From Mycteria americana (lineage: Eukaryota > Chordata > Aves > Ciconiiformes > Ciconiidae): a stretch of 64,000 bases of DNA. The stretch spans positions 90,007,062 through 90,071,061 of the forward strand of contig NC_134367.1 in the NCBI RefSeq assembly GCF_035582795.1. The letters run 5' to 3'. A program made the position numbers and the translations under genes. The notes under the pieces were generated by a model. That model saw only the letters and a list, made by a program, of their open reading frames with translations, was not told the DNA's origin and did not search any database. This document shows positions 1 through 11,347 of the stretch, piece by piece; the first letter of the stretch is position 1; each line of letters opens with the position of its first letter.

Positions 1-2885
1 TGTTGTCCTCAGAGTATTATAATGCTGGGCTAATCTAAAGGAGAAAGGGAAAGACACTTTTGTATTTTAAAGTGTTACTGGCTGGTTCAGTTTATTATTT
101 GAAGTCTGGGTTTGTTTATTTATTTAGTTCTTCTTTTAAAGAGAATCTTAATTTTCTTTTTTGGTAATTTACAGAGTAATTAAAAAGCATGCATTCAGTT
201 AAAATATGTATTTATAGTGACTATGTAGTTAGAATATATTTTGGGTTTCTGTAACTTTGCATTGACTGTTTCAGGATATTAAGTTTATTCCTAAAGAGAC
301 AACTGTTGATTTCAGCTTAAAAAAATCTTTTTAAGTTTTTGTGCACTTCATCACCAAAAAGATCAAGAGGTATATATAGAGCTATTTATTCAAAAGTATA
401 TCAGATATGGAGATGAAATATCCTCTACTTCTAGGTTCATTTAATTAAAACTTTTTTAAAAAAAATATTTTATTTAAAACTGTAAAGCTATTTCAGGTCA
501 AAGCAATTTTTAATAAGCAATTCAGTTTAAAATGAGTGGTCCACATCCTGGTACGTCCACTTTGTGCTATATTCCCAGTGCAAAGACTCACTACTATCAG
601 CAGAACTGCCTACAAGAAGATCATGAAGAGGCTGGGCACCACTTTACCAAGAAGTACCTGATGAAAAATGAGCGGCCAGGCGTTCTGTGTAACTCAGCTA
701 CCTTACACTTGTGTTGTAACTTGGAGCATCTCTCCAGCCTTCCCAACCTATGCCAAGGTACCACACCTGCAAAGTCTCTCAGGATTTGAGGGAGCGGAAG
801 GGGCACATACGCACAGGCTGCTCCGCTCCTGATCTGAGCTGTTCACTGCTCAGTTGCAAGCAAGTGGTTGAATCTGGCTCTAGTTTCTGTTGGCATTCCT
901 TTATAAAAAGCTGATGGTACTGATTCTTGCTTCATGTGACAGTGCTGTTAGTGCGAATAGTTTGCGTGGTCTGTAGTAGGTTATCAAACTTGCAGCTACC
1001 AGCATAACAAAATTTGCTTTGTGTTAAACTCCAAAGAGTGTGTGGGTAGGCCTGATGTTGGCCTTCCTATATGCTCTGTTCTCTTTAGATTGCTGGTGAC
1101 ATTGCTTCCGCCTGGGTGACCTGAGGGGTTAGGATCTTACAGTCAGGTAAATCCAAGCTAAAAGAAATAGTTGATTTGAACAGTTATGCCTCTTGTCTGA
1201 GTATTTTGAGGTAAAATAATACTGAGCAACAGCTAAGATTATTATAAGTAGGAAGAAAACAGAGGAAAAAGGCTTTTTTTCTTCCCCCCTTTGTGCATTT
1301 TAAAGCCCTTTGTGTATCAGTTTTTATTTATTCTGTTTCCTTCCCTGCCACTGTCTTTATGGCTGTTCTGTTTGGCAGTAGGGGAAACATACTACGCCAG
1401 CGTGAAACCATTTGTAGTTGGTAGGAAAATTCAGGGAATGGTTCAGTACTTGACAGCAGTTAAAAGTAATTTCTTAAAATATGACTGGACTTCAGGCTGA
1501 TAGTGTACCTTCACAGAAGTTGTGGCCACTTAATCACTTGCAGCACTCTACTAGAAACCCCCACCTTCCAGTTTATTCTTGAGCATAATTATTTTGAAGA
1601 GGTTCTCACAATAGAGCAAAATCAACAAGACTTTTTATGTAGATTCAGCATATGCTGCCAAAAAGAGCTTTCTGATGACATAATTAACACCCTTACCCCA
1701 AACAGCATAGACTACACCAAGAAAGCACTGTGCGGCAGCGTAGCCACACTGTACTACAGGCTTGTTTTCAAAACAGTGTCTATAAGGAAGCAGATATTCC
1801 ACAGCCCAGATATGCCAGCAGAAGTTTGTAATCTAGACAAAGCCCATGTTTTAAAATTTTTCCAATATCTTTGCTTTCATACTTGGAAAATGCATAGGCC
1901 TGGTGACAAGCAGTAGGAAGTAGTCTAACAAAGAGGGAGACTCTGTTTTAGGGTTTTTGGGAGTAAAGGGCAAGCTTGAACTATCAAATAAGCAAAGCAG
2001 ATTGGAAGTCCGGATTCTTGTGTGACTGGGTACTATTCCACTCAATAACCTAAAGGGATGTTGCCCTCCTAAGAAAACATGTTTGCCTACTTTGTACTGT
2101 AATGTAAAATGAAGACCATCTGAAAGGACTAATAATGATTCATAACAAATTTAACTTAAGCTTCCTTTAGCAAAAGGAGTAAATAATTGTGTTTGAAACC
2201 GTCACCCAAGCTTGTAATTTAAATACTGTAGCAAAAAAATAAAAACTGTCCCAAAGAAAACATATGAACCTTTTTGGGTACTGTGATTTCTAAATGTATA
2301 AAAAGACTGAGAAGATTTTCTGTGAAATTCAAGTAAATGAGCAGTACCTCCAATAAGAATTTAATGGTCAAACCCAAATGAGAATGGAAAATAAGGATAA
2401 AACGTATAAGGTTTGGTTTGGGTTTTGGTGTAATGTAGTTTTCCTGGGTGGGTTGGTTTGTCTTTGCTTTAACAGCTAAACGAAAACCCAGCTTTCTCAC
2501 AGAGCCTGGTTCCTCTAGGCAGGTGGGTGTAAAGTACTAAAATGTTGCCTTACTGCATCATTCTGAAAACAAATTGACAGCTGGTAAGTTTCAGAATTCC
2601 TAGTAACTGGGTGGGTGACCCGGACAGTGGTCACAGGCCAGTCTGCTCTTTTGAGTTTAATTAATTAAATAAATAAATACAAACCAATTCCAACTGAACC
2701 CAACCTAGCAGCTTCTGATTTGAACAGGAACATACCAACACTACATTTTGCAACCCCCCCCCCTTGGCTCTTCCCCCAAAAGCCATGGAATGAGGCCAAC
2801 CAGAATTTTAAACTGCTAAAAAAGTAGTGAAAACCTAAGAGAAAATCAGGCAGTTTTATACATTTTGTTTTGGTTTTGTTATCTT
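1..2885. other. Gene-poor AT-rich intergenic stretch
   Basis: No gene is recognised here. A 137-codon open frame at 1503–1916 (+) and an 85-codon frame at 532–789 (+) have no motif I know and no convincing splice context. Frames of this size are expected by chance in many kilobases of AT-rich DNA. The region may be intergenic or an unseen intron or UTR. Human CNST lies upstream of SCCPDH, but I did not find its conserved C-terminal membrane segment. Confidence 0.5.
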
Positions 2886-3278
2886 TTAGTTGTTTTCAGG
2901 TTGTTCTTCAGAGTCAGGAAAAGTGAGAACTACAATGAGAAGGAGAAAAAAATAAGAGATTTTCATATAACTTCTTTGAAACTTGTGAGATAACATCTCA
3001 CAGTGCCAGACTAAATCATAATATCTGGCAGCCTGGAGGTGTGGCCTAAGAGTGGTCTTTATGTGTAGAATTAAATTGCTGTTATAAACAGTTCTTCTGT
3101 AAAGACTGACATCTGGTTTCAGGAAGACAAGCAGCTGATCTTCCACTTCTGAGTCTTGATCTGACTCTGACCAGAAGCACTGGTAATCTTGAGGAACCTG
3201 GATGGGCTTCCAGAACTGGTCAGTAAACTCTTTTGTCCGAAAGACAGGCTTTGCCTTAGGCTTCGGCTTTGTAGACAC
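2886..3278 (-). CDS. Unrecognised open frame, possible exon or gene relic
   Basis: This 130-codon frame has no family I recognise. Its first ~75 codons look protein-like: a lysine/proline-rich start, then KEFTDQFWKPIQVPQDYQCF, then an acidic serine-rich stretch (SESDQDSEVED). The last third is hydrophobic and reads more like random AT-rich sequence. The frame opens at GTG, with a stop codon shortly upstream. A CAG just before the GTG could be a splice acceptor, so an internal exon is possible. No partner exon was found nearby. It could be chance, a relic, or an exon of a gene on the - strand. Confidence 0.2.
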   Translation of the reverse strand: MSTKPKPKAKPVFRTKEFTDQFWKPIQVPQDYQCFWSESDQDSEVEDQLLVFLKPDVSLYRRTVYNSNLILHIKTTLRPHLQAARYYDLVWHCEMLSHKFQRSYMKISYFFLLLIVVLTFPDSEEQPENN

Positions 3279-3515
3279 AGCTGTGCTGACTCAGTACTAC
3301 TACAGACTGAGTTCACTGAATCTGTCAGTCACTGCTTTCATTCCTTGGTTCTCCTTAACAACCTTCTTGTGAACAGTCTTCTATCCCTGCCTTTATGAAG
3401 AGCTGCTGCAGTCTCTATCCATGTTTTCATCCCCATGAGTCCCCTTTTATTCCTTCTGTCTCCCTCCTCCTTTACCATTTCTTTCCCAGTATGAAATAGC
3501 ATATGTTCTATCATT

Positions 3516-3866
3516 CATCGGATCATAAGGTAATTGAGTTAGGAAGGGACCTCAGAAAGTCTCTAGTCCATCCTTCTGCTCAAGGCAGGGTCAACTGAGA
3601 TCAGACCCAATTGCTCAGGGCTTTATCCAGTCGGGTCTTGAAACCCTCCAAGGGTGGAGACTGCACAGCCTCCCTGGGCATATTCCACTGCTTGGCTGTC
3701 CTCAGGGTGAAAAAGTTCTTCTTTATACCCAGTCTGAACCTGCTTCAGTTAGTTGTCTCTCCTCCTGACGTGCGCTGCTGTGAAGAGCTTCTTATAACCT
3801 CCTCATAGTTACTGGAAGGCTGCTACTAGGTCCCCCAAAGCTATCTCTTCTCCAGGCTAAACACCG
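3516..3866 (-). mobile_element. CR1 LINE 3' fragment, reverse orientation, diverged
   Basis: The + strand reads as the reverse complement of a CR1 3' end. It has a degraded form of the ATCATAGAATCA..GGAAGGGACCTC..CTAGTCCA start, followed by the usual reverse-strand blocks for the C-terminus of the CR1 reverse transcriptase: TCTTGAAACCCTCCAAGGG, GGTGAAAAAGTTCTTC and TCTTCTCCAGGCTAAAC. It is 5'-truncated, as most CR1 copies are, and clearly older than the copy at 22.6 kb. Confidence 0.85.
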
Positions 3867-6800
3867 TGTTTTCTAGCAGTGTCCTTCTGATCCCTCTCTT
3901 CACTTTCTTGTCCACAGCATCCTCCTTCCTGATAGGGATCCAACATTCTCCTATTAGAATAGGGATCCTGTATGCTTCTCCCTTTCCTCTTCCACCTTAC
4001 ACTCTCAAGTTCAATATCAAGATTTTAAAATCAGTAATGATGCCACAGGCAAAACTGAAATAGCAATGACAACTACTATTACATTAAAAACTGTCGATGA
4101 CTCTCACTGATGCATTAGTGTGTAGCAGTGGTTTCAAAACTTATGCTGATTCTTGTCCTACTCTTAAACAGCTGGTGTTTGAAGGATCACATGCTGATTT
4201 CCATGTGCCTTAATGAAATAATCTAAGTATTTTTCTCTAAAATAGCTACCCAAGGAAGCCTAAAGTATTTAACTATAAAATCCTTTTTTAAAAAATGAAT
4301 TTTTTAGCCATTGCTTCTTTGAGGCTCCTTTGTATCGTTTGTGATTTGTATTACTTTGAATTAAATGTCATGGTAATTCTTCTTGGGTGTAACATAGGCC
4401 TAGGGTTTACTGCATTCAATAATGTCCAAAAATTGTGGTCATGTCTTGAAGAAAACGATGATGGGAAGTAGATGCGTGCTGTTTCACAGAGTTGCTCTGT
4501 GACAGCTAAGATGTTACAGAATTGGTATCAGTGAATTTCAGCCAAAGGTCTGATTCTGCACTTGGGTTCATCCTGAGCTTGTTTTTAATGGCAAACAGGG
4601 TAAAACAAAAAATTTAGAGGCAGCACTGAGGCACACCCAAAATTTCAAAGGCATGTCTAATACCAGACCAAAGTCCTCCGTTAATCTAAAATTGTTGAGT
4701 TTCACATGACAATAGATCAGTCAGCTCTCTCCTTTTGCTTTTTGCCAAGAAACTGTCTGGCAAAGTGTCATCTTTTAGCCAAGATGGGCTCCTGATGTAG
4801 GGCTCATTTGTTAGGCTGTTGGGGAAGTTTCCAGTAACACTTCTGTCAAATGACAGTTAATGATTGTGTCCCATTTCATCGCCTGGCATTGAAAATTAAT
4901 TTAAGCCCCACTATCGTGCTTTCATAGACTGATCAACTTTAAAGTTGCTACCAAAAACAACTTTCAGAGTGATAGCTATAGGGTTTTTTTCCGTAAGTGC
5001 CATGTGCCGAGTCCTGCAATGAGACAACTTTACCGGTTTTCACAGTTTTGCCAAAACATGGCCAGATTCCACAACTGCTGTTTGTAGTGCATGGAAGCAG
5101 TGCCAATGCAGCGTTCGCTATAGTGCACCCCCTCAGCTGGTGGGTATTCATTCGGCTCTCCTGAACTGGCAGCCTTGCGCTAGAAGGTAATGGTTGCATC
5201 AGAAGTGGCGGTGAAAGCATATATGCACTAGAAGTTGAGCAACATGAGGATATTGTTACTTCCACGTAAACCTTACACCTAAAAATCCACTTTTTTTTGC
5301 TTTCACTTAGGAAGCATTCATCAGTTTTCCTTGACAGCTTTTTATTAGAGAGAGACAGCGTTAAGCCAATTCCTCTTCTTCTTCCTCAGGAACTGGAATC
5401 GATGCTTTTTGCCAGAGATAACATGAATCTTGCCACTCGTATGTGATACTGAGAATCCTCATGCTTATACAGCGTAATACTTCTGGCTTTTCTGCCAGAA
5501 TTTCTAAGGAAATTGGTAGCCTCTGAGGCTATGAGAGTAGCAAGAATATTTTCACACTACTTTTCCGAGCTAGCTGAATTCAGTCCACTATAGAAAGGAC
5601 TCGCAGAAAAGAAGAGAGCGAAAGGTTTTAATCACTAAGGATCTGTACAATTTCAGCAAGACAAAATGTCAGTATCTGCCATCATAGAAACTAGCAATGT
5701 TGCTCCAAAAAGGCCTACCATAATTAATAGACAAGAGTATATTTGAAAAGAGTTACAAATAAAAAAAGTTATATACTGAGGTTTCTCAGTGACTGTTCGT
5801 GAAAAGAACAGTGAAAGATTGGAGGCTTTATGTACAAGTTAGTAAATTAAATAAGGGGAAACAACTTCTCAAGGTTGTGGGCAAAAGGGCTGCAGAAAGA
5901 ATGTAATAAAGACCTATGATCAAAGATGATAAAAAATGTTTATTGGTAAAGGATGAAAAATATTTCTCATAATGATATCTATCAGTGATGGTGGGGGTTT
6001 TTTCCAATCAGATTTTATAGAAACAGAAAAAAAATGCACAATAGTGTAATGACATCAGAGAGGAGAGGTGCTAATGGTTAAAATATTGCTGAATTCTCTG
6101 TAGGACTCCTTAGGAGGAATTCAAGTGGTTTGTAGAAGGTCACGTAGCAGGAAGAAGCAAAGCAGGACCAGAGCTTATAAATCCTATCTTCTGATCTTTT
6201 GTCTGGTCCCGGTTCCCAATAAGACAACACAGATTAGGGAAGATAAAGTAGTACCCTGTTGTTCACATTATCTTTGACTTCACATAGCTTTGAAGACTTT
6301 ATTTAAAGATATTTTTATATTCTTATATATTTTGTGGTGATCTTAAGGAATAAAATTGATTCCAGAGATGAATTTCCTTTCTAGTATGCAGCACTAAGTC
6401 CAAATGCCATTTTAGCATATTTTTAGTACTTGATATCATCATACCCGTGGTAGCTGGTTGCTATTTACATGTATTAAAACAAACTGTATCAACAGACCAC
6501 ATGGGAACACATAGTATAATAGCAACTCCTATCATCAGAAAATAAGGCTCAAGCTCTCTGTAGTCACTTTGTGTTTCACCATCTAACCGTTAACTACTCA
6601 TGCGCTGTTAACTACCAGGAAAGTGACAATGCTCAGCAGAGCAGGCTCTATTGAGAATCTGCTGGGCTTCACACAATACCTATCGCTGTGCCAAGAGTGA
6701 GGAAACAAAGCGATGTGGAAAGAAGTAGCGGTCACCAGATCCTGTCTCCCAGCAGAAATGAAGTTCTTGTGAGGCACAGAAATGTTCTGACCATAAACTG

Positions 6801-9800
6801 GATGTTGTCGTCACTGTCTGCAAATGTGAAAAGTGAAAATAATTTCAAATGTTCTTGGCGTCCCTCAAAATGCCTTTAATAACCTTTTTTTCCTTTCAAT
6901 TTTTGGATTATCGAAAGCTTTCCCTTAGTTGAAGGCAAAGAGGAAAATTAAGCAATAGTAAATTTTTTTTTTTTTTAATTTGGCATGTACTGTCTCTTAT
7001 ATTTTTCTATAAATAGGACATTGCTTTTCTGAGCCAATTCACTCCTGGGTAATAGCCCATGGTTTACCTACAAAGGCAAAATAGATGGCCATTAGCAATA
7101 AGTGACTCATGTATTATAAAACAGCCCCATTAAAAAGAACCATCTCTATCGACTCATGCAGTAGGATGATGAAACAATATTTTCAGTGAACTGGCTGAAT
7201 TTTGCAATGCGGAGCAAGCCTTCCACAGCCCACGCACACTGACAGCTCAGTCTGGCACTTTCTTTGTCTTTGTACTGCAACCTTTCACAGCTACGATTTC
7301 CCAGTACAGAGCAGCCAGGGAGGCAAGTATTCTTCCCTTTGCTCCTTTGACCACTGAGATGACCAGCAGCTGCAGGTCTCTCAAAACCCAACAGAACAGC
7401 CATGAGTTGTCTATAAAGACTCTAGAGTTTCAGTCGTGCAACTCCAAAACAGCCTGTCTTTTCATACGCTCCCCGCAGCTAGGGATGAGTTAGGCAGTAG
7501 GTGCCTGTAACGAGTCCATATCCATGCAAGCCTGGAGGAGATGCTCTTTGCCACATAATTCCCTCTGTAGGAGAGCAGCAGCCATGGCTGGGAGTCAGAT
7601 GTTCCGCTAGCAGGAGATCAAGCAGTGTCCTTCAGGACTGAGCCTGAGATTGTATTGCCTACAGTCCAGCATAGAAGAGACTGCACAGTATGTCCTGTGG
7701 ACCTTTCCGAAGTATTTCAAAGTAATTGCTATCCTGAGCACTCCCAAAAAGGTTTTAAGAATCTAAACCTGCTGATCTTCCTTAAGTAGAAATATGTAGC
7801 ATGAGGGACTGAAGGCTTTAGGATCCCACAACAAAGGCATCGGGGAAACCATAAAAATACTTGCAGAAAGTTTTGAATGGAAGCAGTGCTGGCTGCCGAG
7901 ACTGCCTCAGGATTTCAAGATCATTCAAATATGAACAAGGGCAGACTTCAAAAAGTTTCTCAAGGAAAAAAGGCTATGCTCTGTGGCACTTACCGTCACA
8001 GAGCACGTAGCATCACAATCATGAATTCAAATATGGTTTAGCAGGTTACACTAGGACAGAGACAGGGCAAGTCTGAAATTAATTTTTTTCTGGCTATTGT
8101 TCTGAACTGCACGGCTAAATAGCAGACTGTTTGCTTTTCAGTTCTGTCCTTATATTCTCTTCTATTTTATTTTCCCCAAACCTTCATTCCTGCCTCTGAA
8201 TGACATCTCTTTTAAACAACTGGCTCAGTATTTTTTTGATATGGCCAGAAAAAAAAATTGGGTGTGGCTGAAAAAGGCTGTGCTGTTTTGAAGTAGTTGG
8301 GAGAGAGAGTTGATTAAGTGATAAGACAAAACTGGAACTTGGGAGGGTTTGATTTAATTGCCCGCTCTCCCACAAATTTCCTACGTGGTCTTAAGCACGT
8401 CACTTAATTCTCCTGTGTTTCAGGAGTGTGTTTCCCCTATGTAACGGGGACAATTCTCCTCTGATGCTCCTGTGGTGATATAGCAATATACATTCTAATG
8501 TTCCTTATAATGAGTGGGGTCATGGTAATCTCCGAAGTAAACCATTTTAAGCAATATCAGCAACTTGCTAGTCACGCTTTGTCTGAAAAGGTTACCCTGC
8601 ATTGTCACAAGTAATTGCAATGAACCCTACATCTGAAAAAAGAAGGGAAGAAAACCCTTCTTGTTTTTCACTTTCTTTTTTGAGTTTTCTATGAATATGA
8701 TTGCTGTATCAGAGGGGCTGTAGGAAAAAAGTATTGAAAAGTCGGAAGATATGCTTTAGTATTCCTGCCAGTTTTTGTGCTGTGCCATCAGTTGAAGAAA
8801 TTGCATCTGGTTTTATTTTTTGTGAGGTTTTTTAGCATCATAATGACTATATTGTGAGATTTTACAGCTATTTCAAGCTACCTGTAGAACTATAAACTGC
8901 TTTTGCATCTTAGCATTTCCCTATGGGCGTGAGGGGTAAAACCAGTTGCTTGATGGATTTCAGGATCTGGTATCTGCAGTATATAGGCTTGTTAGTCCTT
9001 CCCACTTTATGCTACCTGCAATGGAGCAGAGCTTTTAATGGTCTTAATATTACCAGTGGTTACCTGGGAGCGGGGAGACAGGAACAGACTGTGGAAAATA
9101 TGACCGGGTTGTTTTTTAAAGTGTTCATACTAGAAGCTTTGAGAGGGAATCTGAAAGTCTGTCCCCCATACTATGAGCATTTATAGCAATTAAGCTTTTT
9201 GCTACTGTGTGACTCAGTGTAGTGACAGGATTAGTGGGGATTTAGTGATTTAGGTATACTTAGTGGTTGAGATTCTCAGGTTCACTAAGAAATTGCCCAT
9301 CATAAGCTATTCACTGGAAATCTTGAAAACAATGTGGGGAGGCTGACATAAAGGAAAAAATGAGCCAAATTAAGGTACAGCTTCTGGTCCAAACACAACC
9401 AATTCCCTAGCGCAGCCACCTCCAGAAACACCCTTCTGTCATAGATATTAGCTGCGGAAACTGCCCTTGACTGCAGAAAGAGTCAGGCATCTTGCCTGCT
9501 GGTTCTGTGTTTTTTCCCTTTTTAAAGTGACTTACTTGTGGGTTTTTGGGCAGAAGATGGAGGTTACAGCTTTTGCCTCTTTCCTTCCAAATGTGTACCC
9601 AAGGGGTGGCAGAGAAGAGTGATGCCATCATAATTTCTTACTGAAATAGAAAAAGAATATGGTCACAGCAGGTAGCACCCATTTTTCGGTGCTATCATCA
9701 CATTTCTGTGCACCCATTTTTCAGACCCATGCATGTCCTATTCTTTTCAGTTGATGCTGGGAGTACTAAATGCAGAGAAGCCACTGTTTAATGCTGCCTA

Positions 9801-10769
9801 TGCCTATGTCATAGAGGAAAACCAGAAATGGACATTAGGTGAGTAATATTATCAGCCCCTATTGAAATTCATTGTTAGATCTTCATGAGCTGAGGTACTT
9901 ATCTCAGCAGATCTCGCTGAGGTACTGCTTTTCAGCACGTGTCATGATTTCCAAGGCACGTGTGAGTAAATGGTAAAAAAAACCCTTTAGCAGGGGGAGG
10001 GAAAGGGTAGGTCATGTAATTAGATGAAAATAGGTCGTATGACTGGGATTTTCCTTGTGATGAAATACTCATTGCTGCCAATTTATTCAAACGGAGGAGG
10101 GAGAGAGGAGGAAGGGATGTAACCGTATTGTCCTTTCTTCAGGCTATTTCTCGTTTCTCTTTGTCTCTTGACCTCAAATATCTCATTCTACAAAAAAGTC
10201 ACAGACTCCTGCTGCTGCTGCTTCTGTTATTGTGAGAAGCATTGCTTTTTTAAAGTAAATTACTGATAGACTAGGCTTGAAATGTCACCAGGACTGCATA
10301 TTATCATTAAGAGAAGTTATATCTGCTTCCTTTTGATTTTTCCTCCTTAGGAAGAAGAATTTTATTTAGGTGTGCTGCAAATTTCCAGCGTAACTGCATT
10401 TGAATTTCAAAATCGTCGTCAAACCAACAAATGGCCCATGCATGATATCTGTACTTGGCCCAACCTGCACTCGTTTAATGTGCATTGCTTCTCTCAAATT
10501 ACGCAAACCTGTTGGCAGAGATCAAGTCTTCTATCTTTTTAAGGCAATACCTCAATATTTAGAAGAAAGCCTTCAAACACTGTAGTTAAATTAGTGCTAA
10601 TCCGTCACTTCAAGTGAATAGTTTCATAAGCAGAACCTGATGTGGAGGAGGCATTTTAACTAAGACCTGAATCCACTCATTGAGTAGGGCAGGCAAAAAG
10701 AAGACTGAATAACTTCCCAGTGATTGCATGAACACGAATCCTTGGAGACAACTGGATATGTTAAAGTAA
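3867..10769. other. Intergenic DNA, no supported gene
   Basis: I see only short open frames, poly-A/T runs and a 14-base direct repeat (GCACCCATTTTTC plus one variable base) near 9,676 and 9,711. A - strand frame at 4948–5265 and a + strand frame at 8923–9186 have no recognisable content. Confidence 0.5.
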
Positions 10770-11347
10770 TATTGTGGTTTAGCCCCAGTCAGCAATTCAG
10801 CCCCACGCAGCCGCTCGCTCACCCTCCCCCCCCCCGGTGGGGTGGGGGAGAGAATTGAAAGAGCAAAAGTAAGAAAACTCGTGGGTTGAGATAAGAACAA
10901 TTTAATCATTGGAACAACAACAACAACAAAAAATAATAATTTGTAATGAGAAGGAAAACAACAAGAGAGAGAGAGGAACAAAACCCAGGAAAAAAACAAG
11001 TGATACAACTGCTCACCACCTGCCGACCGATGCCCAGCCCATCCCCGAGCAGCAATCACTGCTCCCTGGCCAACTCCCCCCAGTTTCTATACTGAGCATG
11101 ACGCCATATGCTATGGAATAGCCCTTTGGCCAGTTTGGATCAACTCTCTTGGCTGTGCCCCCTCCCAGCTTCTTGTGCACCCGGCAGAGCACGGGAAGCT
11201 GAAAAGGCTTTGACCAGTGTAAGCATTACTTAGCAACGACTAAAACATCAGTGTGTTATCAACATTATTCTCATCCTAAATCCAAAACACAGCACTATAC
11301 CAGCTATTGAAAAGAAAATTAATTCTATCCCAGCCAAAACCAGGACA
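10770..11347 (-). mobile_element. Solo ERV LTR (copy 1), antisense to the + strand
   Basis: The sequence matches the LTRs at 26.5 and 38.4 kb along its length. On the - strand it begins with the TGTCCTGGTTTTGGCTGG block and ends with CTAAACCACAAT. No internal retroviral sequence adjoins it, so it looks like a solo LTR left by recombination. GTAAT occurs at or next to both edges and may be the target-site duplication. Over ~160 bases at the right-hand end it differs from copy 2 by about 8–9% by eye, which suggests a moderately old avian insertion. Confidence 0.85.

Noticed and set aside
5360-5530. A - strand stretch that reads like a protein C-terminus ending in a glutamate run, followed by AATAAA
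   Set aside because: Two different frames look equally plausible, neither is a protein I recognise, and the glutamates come from a CTT-rich tract.
10610-11059. 149-codon - strand frame
   Set aside because: It lies mostly inside the solo LTR, and a matching frame recurs in the LTR at 26.5 kb. It is repeat sequence, not a host gene.
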